Shown: positions 36,648 through 44,731 of the stretch, one piece after another
Layout: every line of letters starts with the position of its first letter
How positions within the stretch are numbered: position 1 is the first letter of the stretch
From: an uncultured Aquimarina sp.
GTDB lineage: Bacteria; Bacteroidota; Bacteroidia; Flavobacteriales; Flavobacteriaceae
Reading direction: 5' to 3'
Assembly (NCBI RefSeq): GCF_947496855.1
Contig: NZ_CANMED010000004.1
Coordinates: 310,001 to 374,000 of the forward strand
DNA length: 64,000 bases
Position numbers and translations under genes: made by a program
The notes under the pieces: model-generated
The model's input: only the letters and a program-made list of their open reading frames with translations
Told to the model about the DNA's origin: nothing
The model's database searches: none

Positions 36648-36675
36648 GACCCGAAGTTGGCATACTTCGGGTCTT
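36646..36675. terminator. Bidirectional terminator between the phosphodiesterase and DUF4293 genes
   Basis: A 12-bp perfect stem (AAGACCCGAAGT and complement) with a 6-base loop. Its left arm overlaps the last two bases of the plus-strand stop codon. The minus strand continues with TATTTTTT, so it serves the DUF4293 gene (stop at 36705) best. Confidence 0.82.
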
Positions 36676-36704
36676 AACGCACTAATACTACTAAGATTTT
36701 AGGT

Positions 36705-37115
36705 TTATCGTAATCGATCAACAGATTTTACGAGATTCTCATCCTTTTTGATAGCCTTGTTAGCTACTACTAATAAAACGATAGAAATAACAGGAATCAA
36801 CATCCCAATACCTTTCTCCGAAACCAAAGTTTCTCCAGATAATGTTAGTGACCAATAAACAAATACTCCTAGTAAAATAAAGTTTAATAAGATATTGATA
36901 CGCCCCAATACAAATTGAAGCTGTCTATTTTTAAATAAAAAAATACTTACCAAAGCTAATACAGCAGATCCAGTAAACATTCCTAAAACCAAAAAATTAT
37001 TCTGAGACAATAAAGCTTCTCCATCTTGATTTAGTCCATACGGCAACATCGTGGATATCCCACCAGATAATACCACTACTAAAAACAAATAAACAGATTG
37101 GATTCTTTGTATCAT
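36705..37115 (-). CDS. DUF4293 four-helix membrane protein
   Basis: A 136-residue protein with four predicted helices (about 5-25, 42-60, 68-88, 100-118), starting MIQRIQSVYLFLVV, the recognisable N-terminus of DUF4293 in Bacteroidota. It sits head-to-head with rho, an arrangement common in the family Flavobacteriaceae. Function unknown. Single-gene transcript ending at the 36646-36675 hairpin. Confidence 0.88.
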   Translation of the reverse strand: MIQRIQSVYLFLVVVLSGGISTMLPYGLNQDGEALLSQNNFLVLGMFTGSAVLALVSIFLFKNRQLQFVLGRINILLNFILLGVFVYWSLTLSGETLVSEKGIGMLIPVISIVLLVVANKAIKKDENLVKSVDRLR

Positions 37116-37317
37116 CGCCCCTTACTTCTTTTGGAAAAGCAAAAATAAGAGTTTCTTTTTATAAATATGTCTAAAAAATTAAAAATAAAGTCGTATACTT
37201 GCAACACAAATTATGTAATCTATTCTATTTAGGTTACTTACCTTCAAAATAAAATTTTCCTAGAATTCTTCTTTAGAAAATTTATTACCAGAACCTTAAA
37301 TTATATAACAAATTTAA

Positions 37318-38997
37318 ATGTTAGAGATTTCTGAATTAAAAGCGAAAAAGCTTCCTGAGCTACAGGAAATTGCGAAAAATTTAAAAGTACCTAAATTTCG
37401 CACCATGAAAAAACTAGATTTGGTATACCAAATCTTAGACTACCAAGCTGCAAACCCCAGCAAAGTAAAAGAAGTTATTACTGAAGAATCTTCTGGTAAA
37501 ACTGAAAATGAAAAGCCAAAAGAAGCTCCTCGTCAGAGAAGACCTCGCAAGCCACCGAATACTCAGAACCCTTCTAATAAAAACCAAAACCCTCCTAACA
37601 AAAAGGAAACTAATATCGTAGTGGAGAAAAGTCCAGTTCCAAAAACGGAAACAAAAGAAACCAACACTACTAAACCTAAAGAAGTTCCTGAAAATAAAAA
37701 ACCTCAACAAAAAAGAGAAGACAAAAAGGACGATAGAAAGGACGACAGAAAAGATAATCGTAATAGAAATAACGATAAACCCCAAAACAAAAACCGGAAT
37801 ACCAATAAAAAGGAAAATAACGGAAATAGGGATAGCGGTAATAGAGATAACCGAAATCGCTATAAAGAACCTGACTACGAATTTGACGCAATTATCCAAA
37901 GTGAAGGAGTACTTGACATTATGCAGGACGGATATGGCTTTTTAAGATCTAGTGACTACAACTATCTTTCTTCTCCAGATGACATATATGTATCTCAATC
38001 ACAGATAAGACTTTTTGGACTTAAGACCGGAGACACAGTTCTCGGACAAGTAAGACCTCCAAAAGAAGGCGAAAAGTATTTCCCTTTAATTAAGGTAAAC
38101 AAGATTAATGGTTTGGATCCACAAGTAGTAAGAGACAGAGTATCTTTTGAACATCTTACCCCGCTTTTTCCACAAGAAAAATTCAAATTAGCAGAAAGAC
38201 AAAGCACTATTTCTACAAGAATAATGGATTTGTTTTCTCCTATCGGAAAAGGACAACGTGGTATGATTGTATCTCAACCAAAAACGGGTAAGACAATGCT
38301 ACTTAAGGATGTAGCCAATGCAATTGCTGCCAATCATCCAGAAGTATACCAAATGATACTTCTAATCGATGAACGTCCCGAAGAAGTAACAGATATGCAA
38401 CGTAATGTACGTGGAGAAGTTATCGCCTCTACATTTGACAAAGAAGCTCACGAACATGTTAAAATTGCAAACATTGTACTAGAGAAAGCAAAACGTTTAG
38501 TAGAATGCGGTCATGATGTAGTAATACTTTTAGACTCTATAACACGTCTAGCAAGAGCATATAACACCGTGCAACCCGCTTCAGGTAAAATCCTTAGTGG
38601 TGGTGTAGATGCTAATGCTCTGCACAAACCAAAACGTTTCTTTGGTGCAGCTCGTAACATAGAAAACGGAGGATCGCTTACCATTATAGCTACAGCTTTA
38701 ACAGAAACTGGTTCTAAAATGGACGAAGTTATTTTTGAAGAGTTTAAAGGAACTGGTAACATGGAATTACAGTTAGATCGTAAAATATCTAATCGTAGAA
38801 TTTTCCCTGCTATCGACCTTACATCTTCCAGTACACGTCGTGATGATATTTTATTAGACGCAAACACTATTCAAAGAATGTGGGTAATGCGTAAATATCT
38901 CGCAGACATGAATCCTGTTGAAGCGATGGAATTTATCAATGATCGATTTAAACAAACTCGTAATAATGACGAATTTTTGATTTCTATGAATGGATAG
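37318..38997 (+). CDS. rho: Transcription termination factor Rho with long disordered insertion
   Basis: A 559-residue Rho, longer than the roughly 420 of E. coli. The N-terminal helical domain (1-50, [21 protein letters not shown]) is followed by about 130 residues (55-185) of low complexity rich in Lys, Asn, Asp, Arg and Pro, then the RNA-binding cold-shock fold ([15 protein letters not shown], about 197-211), P-loop PKTGKTMLL (about 321-329), Walker [17 protein letters not shown] and the secondary RNA site ([20 protein letters not shown], about 424). An intrinsic terminator follows. The 202-base upstream region holds a TATACTTG sequence (37194-37201), one mismatch from the -7 consensus, which would give a leader of over 100 bases. 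Confidence 0.96.
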   Translation: MLEISELKAKKLPELQEIAKNLKVPKFRTMKKLDLVYQILDYQAANPSKVKEVITEESSGKTENEKPKEAPRQRRPRKPPNTQNPSNKNQNPPNKKETNIVVEKSPVPKTETKETNTTKPKEVPENKKPQQKREDKKDDRKDDRKDNRNRNNDKPQNKNRNTNKKENNGNRDSGNRDNRNRYKEPDYEFDAIIQSEGVLDIMQDGYGFLRSSDYNYLSSPDDIYVSQSQIRLFGLKTGDTVLGQVRPPKEGEKYFPLIKVNKINGLDPQVVRDRVSFEHLTPLFPQEKFKLAERQSTISTRIMDLFSPIGKGQRGMIVSQPKTGKTMLLKDVANAIAANHPEVYQMILLIDERPEEVTDMQRNVRGEVIASTFDKEAHEHVKIANIVLEKAKRLVECGHDVVILLDSITRLARAYNTVQPASGKILSGGVDANALHKPKRFFGAARNIENGGSLTIIATALTETGSKMDEVIFEEFKGTGNMELQLDRKISNRRIFPAIDLTSSSTRRDDILLDANTIQRMWVMRKYLADMNPVEAMEFINDRFKQTRNNDEFLISMNG

Positions 38998-39021
38998 ATT
39001 ACTAACCATATAATATATACG

Positions 39022-39053
39022 AAACGGCTGTCAAAATTTGACAGCCGTTTTTA
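39022..39053 (+). terminator. Intrinsic terminator of rho
   Basis: A near-perfect hairpin (AAACGGCTGTCAA and complement, tiny loop) 25 bases past the rho stop codon, followed by TTTATTT on the plus strand. Confidence 0.88.
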
Positions 39054-39170
39054 TTTAAAATTTCTTTAAGACCAAACCTCCTTCTATCTAATTAATTTTA
39101 CATTTTAAAACTATTGCTCGAAAGGTTTAGAAATAAATCCAGACTAAGCACTACTAAAAATATATTTACC

Positions 39171-39842
39171 ATGAAGACTTTATTATATAGCATATGTACC
39201 ATTTCTATTTTATTAGCAGGCTGTCAAGGCAATAGTCAAACTCAAGATCAAAAAAACACTACACAACAAAACCAAGACATCGCTCCAGTTCAGACAAAAC
39301 CAATTAACGGACTAGAGCGAGCTTATTTCGCAAGTGGATGCTTTTGGTGTGTAGAAGCAATTTATGAAAGCGTGAAAGGAGTAGAAGAAGTTATCTCAGG
39401 ATACTCTGGAGGTCATACAGAAAATCCAACATACGAATCAAGCAATACAGGACGAACGGGTCACGCCGAAGCCATAGAAGTCCTATACGACCCAAAAACC
39501 ATTTCCTTTTCCACTTTAGTAGACGTTTACTTTGGATCACAAAACCCAACACAAATAAATGGACAAGGACCAGATATAGGCTCCCAATACAGATCTATTA
39601 TATTCTTTCAAAATCAAAGTCAAAAAAACATAATCCAAAAAAAGAAAGATTTCCTAAGCAAAACCTTAAACAGAAAGATTGCAGCAGAAGTAACTTCTTT
39701 TCAAAAATTTTGGAAAGCCGAAGACTACCATCAAGATTATGAAAAAAGAAACCCATATAACAGATATATTCAAAATATTTCTATTCCTAGATTAAAACGT
39801 TTTCATAAAAAATTCCCCGAATTAATTAAAGACACTCATTAA
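39171..39842 (+). CDS. msrA: Peptide-methionine (S)-S-oxide reductase MsrA, lipoprotein form
   Basis: A 223-residue MsrA that reduces methionine S-sulfoxide in proteins. The ATG at 39171 gives a lipoprotein signal with LLAGC (Cys17), so this is an envelope enzyme; the 19 codons open upstream would hide that signal. The catalytic motif GCFWCVE has its nucleophilic Cys57, with GYSGGHTENPTYE, GHAEAIEV and DIGSQYRS downstream. No cysteine remains near the C-terminus, so recycling must use the second cysteine of GCFWC or an external thiol. The gene stands alone between the rho terminator and a long AT-rich gap. Confidence 0.94.
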   Translation: MKTLLYSICTISILLAGCQGNSQTQDQKNTTQQNQDIAPVQTKPINGLERAYFASGCFWCVEAIYESVKGVEEVISGYSGGHTENPTYESSNTGRTGHAEAIEVLYDPKTISFSTLVDVYFGSQNPTQINGQGPDIGSQYRSIIFFQNQSQKNIIQKKKDFLSKTLNRKIAAEVTSFQKFWKAEDYHQDYEKRNPYNRYIQNISIPRLKRFHKKFPELIKDTH

Positions 39843-39910
39843 TCGGTTTCTCATCACACATTTACAGATTCTTTATCAAAAGAATCGTATTCTCAATAAA
39901 ATCGTACACA

Positions 39911-40086
39911 TAAAAAAGGTCAGCTATTTCTGACGACACCATAATTCATTAAAAAAAAGAGCATTAAAATTTGTGTTTTTAAAAAGAAAGGAAAAATTGA
40001 TTTTGTTAAATTTCATAACATATCTCATATTAAAACAGTCTTTTAGACTTTACAGAAAACAAAATTCAGCAATACGGTAAGAGTCT
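39911..40086 (-). ncRNA. Candidate small minus-strand transcript
   Basis: A promoter candidate (TTG, 20 bases, TAATTTTG at 40123-40093) points toward a hairpin GTCAG/CTGAC at 39919-39934 that is followed on the minus strand by six T. Together they would define an RNA of roughly 175 nt with no annotated gene in it. It includes a 30-codon open frame (minus strand 40016-39924, starting MKFNKINFSF, ending in the terminator stem) without a convincing ribosome site. AT-rich DNA can produce such motifs by chance, so this is a proposal only. Confidence 0.2.
39919..39934 (-). terminator. Candidate minus-strand terminator in the msrA-SH3 gap
   Basis: A short stem (GTCAG, six-base loop, CTGAC) with six T following on the minus strand. 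No minus-strand protein gene lies upstream, so it makes sense only if an unannotated RNA exists, or as a weak chance structure. Confidence 0.3.
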
Positions 40087-40092
40087 TAATAT

Positions 40093-40123
40093 CAAAATTA
40101 TACACGTCTACTTTAAAAATCAA
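40093..40123 (-). promoter_or_regulatory. Candidate minus-strand housekeeping promoter
   Basis: On the minus strand TTG (40123-40121), 20 bases, TAATTTTG (40100-40093), the same architecture as the plus-strand promoter at 40379-40409. It faces the hairpin at 39919-39934. Confidence 0.3.
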
Positions 40124-40378
40124 CTCATTCAAAAATTCAATAAATTACTATGCAAGCATAATAATAAATGTTAAAATATTGCAAAAAAAATTAATTCTAT
40201 CTACGAATATTTTTTCATATAAAAATCGAAAAAACTTTATTCAAATAGAAATTGACCCTAACCGACTTTAACCCTTGTAAATACAGAACAAATCAGATGT
40301 AATGCATAAAAAAATCGTTGAAAAACACAAATTGTTGAAAAAAAAAGTGGAATTTTATGCAAATAAAATAGAAACAAG

Positions 40379-40409
40379 TTGTGTTTTTCATATTAATAAC
40401 TTACTTTTG
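40379..40409 (+). promoter_or_regulatory. Candidate housekeeping promoter of the SH3 gene
   Basis: TTG (40379-40381), 20 bases, TACTTTTG (40402-40409): a good match to the Bacteroidota -33/-7 consensus. Transcription from here would give a 5' leader of about 340 bases before the ATG at 40754, unusually long for this kind of genome. Confidence 0.5.
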
Positions 40410-40753
40410 TTTATAGTTTAAGAGTTTTCAACTCAGTTAATTAATCAGCAAGTTTAAACTTATACTAAAGAAAAACATGCCTAAAAAACTGAAAATCAAT
40501 CTCTTAAGCTAAAAAAAGTTCTTTAAAAGATTATAAATTTTAACACGGTATCAATATTTGTTAATAATTTATTAATGCTAAAAAATATATTTGGCATGCT
40601 TTTTGAAAGTGAAATTTTTGAATATTAATTTAATTAAAAACTTTTAAAACTTATAAAATAAGATATTAAAGCGAAAAAGATTAACACCCTTTTATAAAAG
40701 AACCCTAATCTGCTTTATTTTTTGAATTTTAATTATGTAAACACAGAAAGATT

Positions 40754-41920
40754 ATGAAATCAATTTTTACATTTATTTTACTATTGGTGATGACATCCTC
40801 GACTTTTGCTCAAATAAAGTCTTTGGATCGCTATTTAATGGCTACCGCCAAATTAGAATTACGAACTGGACCAGGTGCAAACTTTGACATTATCGCAGAG
40901 ATTCCTCAGGGAACTCAGGTATATGTTATTAGTTCTGGATACGGAGACTGGAGTACAGTACAACACAAAAACGGTAACGGTTTTGTGCAAACAAAGTTAC
41001 TAGCTCAAGATAGTAGTATTGCAGATGCTGAAGCAGCTGCAAGAGCTGCTAATGCTAAAAAATTGGCTGCACAAGATGCTGCCAATAAAGCAATCGCTGC
41101 TGCTGAGGCTGCAAAAATCGCTGCTGCTGAAGCCGCAAGAAAAGCTATCGCTGAGGCTGAAAGATTAACAAGACAAGCTGAAGCTGATGCTGCTGCCGCC
41201 GCTGCCGCTGCTGCCGCTGCAAATCAAAACAGAAGTGCTGCTGAACAAAGAAGATTATCAGAACTTGCAGACACACAAAAAGCTTTAGAGGCAGCTAACA
41301 GAAGAACCTTAGGTAACACCGATACAGCTTACAGCCCTATAGAATCTAAAACAGCTTCAAATGGCAGTAACGCTAGTTCATCTAGAACTTCAGCTGCTCC
41401 ATCAAAAGTAACTAGAGAAAATAAATTCGCTAGTTGGGAGAAAAAGACCTATAAATCAGGTGCGACTCCGAAATCATTCAATTTCAAAGGTAAATTTGAA
41501 TATAAGTTAGACAACTATCTTAAAGTAGATGTTGGTAACAATACCGATGTAGTTGTTAAACTCGTAAAAATGGGTAAAACTGAAAAGGATGATGAAACTG
41601 TAAGAATCGTATTTATAAATAGTGGATCAACTCAGTTCATCAGAAACATCCCTCAAGGTGAGTATTACTGTGTAATTGCTTACGGAAAAGAATGGAAAGA
41701 AGAAGGAAAGTCTAATGGAAAACGTCAAGGAACATTTACAAAAAATGCTTTGTATGAAAAAGGGCAAGATATCTTAGACTACAACACGATTAAGACTTCT
41801 GAAGGTATTAATGTACCATCTTACAGTTTATCTTTAGACCTTATGCCTAACGGAACATTATACAACAATGATGCAGAAGATCAAGATAATATTGATGCAA
41901 GCAAGTTTAATGCATTCTAA
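40754..41920 (+). CDS. Secreted SH3-domain protein with Ala-rich coiled coil
   Basis: A 388-residue exported protein: signal peptide (1-19, ending STFAQ), a bacterial SH3 domain (about 28-92: AKLELRTGPGANFDIIAEIPQGTQVYV ... GDWSTVQ ... GFVQTKLL), an Ala/Glu/Lys/Arg-rich coiled coil (about 97-190) with a run of ten Ala encoded by mixed GCT/GCC/GCA codons, a Ser/Ala linker, and a C-terminal beta-rich domain (about 225-388) I do not recognise. SH3 modules of this type often bind cell-wall or envelope ligands. Overall it looks like an envelope-anchoring or spacer protein. The gene is monocistronic with its own terminator. Confidence 0.85.
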   Translation: MKSIFTFILLLVMTSSTFAQIKSLDRYLMATAKLELRTGPGANFDIIAEIPQGTQVYVISSGYGDWSTVQHKNGNGFVQTKLLAQDSSIADAEAAARAANAKKLAAQDAANKAIAAAEAAKIAAAEAARKAIAEAERLTRQAEADAAAAAAAAAAANQNRSAAEQRRLSELADTQKALEAANRRTLGNTDTAYSPIESKTASNGSNASSSRTSAAPSKVTRENKFASWEKKTYKSGATPKSFNFKGKFEYKLDNYLKVDVGNNTDVVVKLVKMGKTEKDDETVRIVFINSGSTQFIRNIPQGEYYCVIAYGKEWKEEGKSNGKRQGTFTKNALYEKGQDILDYNTIKTSEGINVPSYSLSLDLMPNGTLYNNDAEDQDNIDASKFNAF

Positions 41921-41975
41921 GAAAATAATCTAAACAAAAATATATTTTTATTATCACCAATAATAAATGTAAAGT

Positions 41976-42004
41976 AAATAGGCACCATTTTATGGTGCCT
42001 ATTT
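41976..42004 (+). terminator. Intrinsic terminator of the SH3 gene
   Basis: A 12-bp perfect stem (AAATAGGCACCA and complement) with a 5-base loop, 55 bases past the stop codon, followed by TATTTC. Confidence 0.85.
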
Positions 42005-42137
42005 TATTTCTTTTCATTATCCATTATTTCATTCAGAAAATTAATTTAAGACAACCCAGCCAATTTAAGACTTCAATTTCAAAAGAAATCATCAAAAACA
42101 ATCATCAGATTTATATTTCATCTTAATCAACAACAAA

Positions 42138-42175
42138 AAAGCCCTAGCGTTTATAATTAAACTTCTAAGGCCTTT
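42138..42175 (-). terminator. Imperfect terminator of folD
   Basis: On the minus strand AAAGGCCTTAG pairs with CTAGGGCTTT (one bulged G and one G-U) across a 17-base loop, followed by TTT. About 70 bases past the folD stop codon. Confidence 0.55.
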
Positions 42176-42245
42176 ATATTAATATCTTATTGACTTGCTA
42201 AAATATATAGCGAATTATTTAGTTCTAATAATAAATAAATAGAAA

Positions 42246-43130
42246 CTATCTATTATTACGGTGTCTCTCTCTAGCTAATAATGTGTTTTTAAGAAGCATC
42301 GCTATAGTCATCGGACCAACTCCCCCCGGAACAGGTGTAATAAAAGAAGCTTTTTTACTAACATTTTCATAATCAACATCACCCACAATTCTATAACCTC
42401 TCTCTCTACTATCATCAGCAACTCTCGTTATACCAACATCTATAATAACAGCATCATCTTTTACCATTTCAGCCTTTAAGAAGTTAGGAACACCTAAGGC
42501 GGAAATAACGATATCCGCTTGAGAAATAATCTGAGTTATATTTTTAGTATGACTATGGGTTAACGTTACTGTAGAATTACCTGGCCACCCTTTTCTTCCC
42601 ATTAGTATACTCATAGGTCTACCAACAATATGACTTCTTCCTATCACTACCGTATGCTTTCCTTTAGTATCCACATTATAACGCTCTAATAGTTCTAAAA
42701 TACCAAATGGAGTCGCAGGAATAAAAGTCGACATATCTAATGCCATTTTACCAAAATTCATTGGATGAAAACCATCCACATCTTTATTAGGATCTACAGC
42801 TAATAACACTTTCTGAGTATCAATTTGTGGAGGCAAAGGTAATTGAACTATAAAACCATCAATATCCGAATTTTCATTCAGCTCCTTTATTTTGGCTAAT
42901 AACTCAATTTCACTAGTAGTACTTGGCATTTTCACCAAAGTAGACTCAAAACCTACTCTTTCACATGCTTTTACTTTACTACCCACATAAGTAAGACTCG
43001 CTCCATCATTACCTACCAAAACAGCAGCAAGGTGCGGAACTTTCTCGCCTTGGTCTTTTATTTTCTGAACCTCGACAGCGATTTCATTTTTTATGTCGTT
43101 ACTTACTTTTTTTCCGTCTAAAACTTCCAT
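42246..43130 (-). CDS. folD: Bifunctional methylenetetrahydrofolate dehydrogenase/cyclohydrolase FolD
   Basis: A complete 294-residue FolD, which oxidises 5,10-methylene-THF to methenyl-THF and hydrolyses that to 10-formyl-THF. The active-site Lys lies in YVGSKVKACERVG (about 50-62), with DGFIVQLPLPP, GFHPMNFG, the NADP loop VVIGRSHIVGRPMSILM (about 165-181) and the C-terminal PGGVGPMTIAMLL signature. It is 45 bases downstream of ffh on the same strand and probably cotranscribed with it. Confidence 0.97.
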   Translation of the reverse strand: MEVLDGKKVSNDIKNEIAVEVQKIKDQGEKVPHLAAVLVGNDGASLTYVGSKVKACERVGFESTLVKMPSTTSEIELLAKIKELNENSDIDGFIVQLPLPPQIDTQKVLLAVDPNKDVDGFHPMNFGKMALDMSTFIPATPFGILELLERYNVDTKGKHTVVIGRSHIVGRPMSILMGRKGWPGNSTVTLTHSHTKNITQIISQADIVISALGVPNFLKAEMVKDDAVIIDVGITRVADDSRERGYRIVGDVDYENVSKKASFITPVPGGVGPMTIAMLLKNTLLARERHRNNR

Positions 43131-43175
43131 ATTAAACCCCTACTCTATTTTTAAATTATATATTGTTTGTACAAG

Positions 43176-44504
43176 TTATTTCATTTTACCCATCATTTGC
43201 ATCATGCGTTTTCCTCCGCCACCTTGCATCATTTTCATCATTTTACTCATCTGATCAAACTGCTTTAGCAATTGATTGACTTGCTGGACGGAAGTACCTG
43301 AACCTTTACCAATACGCTTTTTTCTACTAGCATTTATAATTTGAGGTTTTGTACGTTCATCAAGCGTCATTGAATGAATAATTGCCTCTATATGTTTAAA
43401 AGCATCATCATCTATATCCACATTCTTCATCATCTTACCGGCTCCAGGAATCATGCCTACAAGATCTTTCATGTTCCCCATTTTCTTAACTTGCTGAATT
43501 TGTTTCAAAAAGTCATCAAAACCAAATTGATTTTTAGCAATTTTTTTCTGTAATTTTCTTGCTTCCTCTTCATCAAATTGTTCTTGAGCTCTTTCTACAA
43601 GAGAAACTACATCTCCCATTCCCAAAATACGATCAGCCATACGAGAAGGATAGAACACATCAATAGCTTCCATCTTCTCTCCAGTACCAATAAACTTAAT
43701 TGGCTTATTAACAACAGATTTAATAGAAATAGCTGCACCACCTCTAGTATCACCATCGAGTTTGGTAAGTATTACTCCATCAAAATTTAAGACATCGTTA
43801 AACGCTTTTGCTGTATTCACAGCATCCTGACCTGTCATAGAATCTACCACAAATAAGGTTTCATCTGGAGTTACTGCTTTATGAATATTTGCAATTTCGG
43901 TCATCATTACTTCATCTACAGCCAGACGACCAGCCGTATCTATAATAACTACATTAAATCCATTCTCCTTAGCATGTGCCAAACCTGCTTTTGCAATTGC
44001 AACAGGATCATTATTACCTTTATCACTATAAACCTCAACATTTATTTGACCACCGACAACGTGTAACTGATCTATCGCTGCTGGTCTGTATACATCACAA
44101 GCTACTAAAAGAGGCTTTTTAGTCTTTTTAGTTTTAAGAAAGTTTGCTAATTTCCCAGAAAATGTAGTTTTACCAGAACCCTGTAATCCAGACATTAAAA
44201 CTACAGAAGGATTTCCAGACAAATTTACTCCTGCAACTTCGCCCCCCATCAATTCAGTCAATTCATCCTTAACAAGTTTCACCATTAACTGACCAGGTTT
44301 AAGGCTTTTAAGTACATTTTGCCCTAAAGCTTTTTCCTTTACAGTAGCGGTAAAATCTTTTGCTATTTTATAGTTTACATCTGCATCAACCAATGCTCTA
44401 CGAACTTCCTTAAGTGTCTCAGCGACATTTACTTCAGTAATCTGACCATGGCCTTTTAGAATATGTAACGCCTTATCTAACTTATCACTTAAATTATCAA
44501 ACAT
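43176..44504 (-). CDS. ffh: Signal recognition particle protein Ffh
   Basis: A 442-residue SRP54-type GTPase that binds 4.5S RNA and nascent signal sequences for cotranslational membrane targeting. N domain about 1-88; G domain with GLQGSGKTTFSGKLA (about 106-120), DTAGR and TKLDGDTRGG; Met-rich M domain from about 300 (MGNMKDLVGMIPGAGKMMKN) ending in a short MMQ/MMK/GGG-rich tail. Full length for the family. folD follows after 45 bases. The 4.5S RNA gene itself is not in this window as far as I can see. Confidence 0.97.
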   Translation of the reverse strand: MFDNLSDKLDKALHILKGHGQITEVNVAETLKEVRRALVDADVNYKIAKDFTATVKEKALGQNVLKSLKPGQLMVKLVKDELTELMGGEVAGVNLSGNPSVVLMSGLQGSGKTTFSGKLANFLKTKKTKKPLLVACDVYRPAAIDQLHVVGGQINVEVYSDKGNNDPVAIAKAGLAHAKENGFNVVIIDTAGRLAVDEVMMTEIANIHKAVTPDETLFVVDSMTGQDAVNTAKAFNDVLNFDGVILTKLDGDTRGGAAISIKSVVNKPIKFIGTGEKMEAIDVFYPSRMADRILGMGDVVSLVERAQEQFDEEEARKLQKKIAKNQFGFDDFLKQIQQVKKMGNMKDLVGMIPGAGKMMKNVDIDDDAFKHIEAIIHSMTLDERTKPQIINASRKKRIGKGSGTSVQQVNQLLKQFDQMSKMMKMMQGGGGKRMMQMMGKMK

Positions 44505-44636
44505 ATGCTTTCTTCAGGTTTTGAAAAATTCTACTTTTTTAGTAGACAGGTGCAAATTTAATGATTTGATGTGTATTAATAAAGAATGGATAAGATAGAA
44601 TTCTAAATATCCTAAGAGAAATTTGTTTAAAATAAA

Positions 44637-44678
44637 AAAGCTATTAGAAAGAATAAGAATTCTCTTTCTAATAGCTTT
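44637..44678 (-). terminator. Intrinsic terminator of the four-FAS1 gene
   Basis: A 15-bp perfect stem (AAAGCTATTAGAAAG and complement) with a 12-base centre, 54 bases past the stop codon at 44732, followed on the minus strand by TTTATTTT. Confidence 0.87.
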
Positions 44679-44731
44679 GTGGACATCATAATTTTGGCTA
44701 ATTCAAATTTATGCCCTTTGTTTTATAAAGA

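Larger units (their letters stand above)
39843..40753. other. 911-base AT-rich gap between msrA and the SH3 gene
   Basis: No protein gene of useful size on either strand. Contents: a small hairpin at 39867-39886 soon after msrA; a minus-oriented terminator-like hairpin at 39919-39934; a minus-strand promoter candidate at 40093-40123; a plus-strand promoter candidate at 40379-40409; a 15-base palindrome of A and T at 40561-40575; and a second TATATTTG at 40586-40593 with poor -33 spacing. Confidence 0.6.
41921..42245. other. Intergenic gap between convergent SH3 and folD genes
   Basis: 325 bases holding only the two terminators at 41976-42004 (plus) and 42138-42175 (minus); the remainder is AT-rich with nothing supportable. 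Confidence 0.6.

Noticed and set aside
37435..37899. 154-residue open frame on the minus strand inside rho
   Set aside because: It is antisense to the low-complexity insertion; the Phe/Ile/Arg-rich product is the expected shadow of Lys/Asn codons.
40586..40593. TATATTTG as the main promoter of the SH3 gene
   Set aside because: The nearest upstream TTTG is 25 bases away, outside the usual spacing; 40379-40409 fits better, though this one cannot be excluded.
41185..41225. GCT/GCC tract as a phase-variable microsatellite
   Set aside because: The run encodes Ala with mixed codons and no pure short repeat long enough to slip; it is part of a coiled coil.
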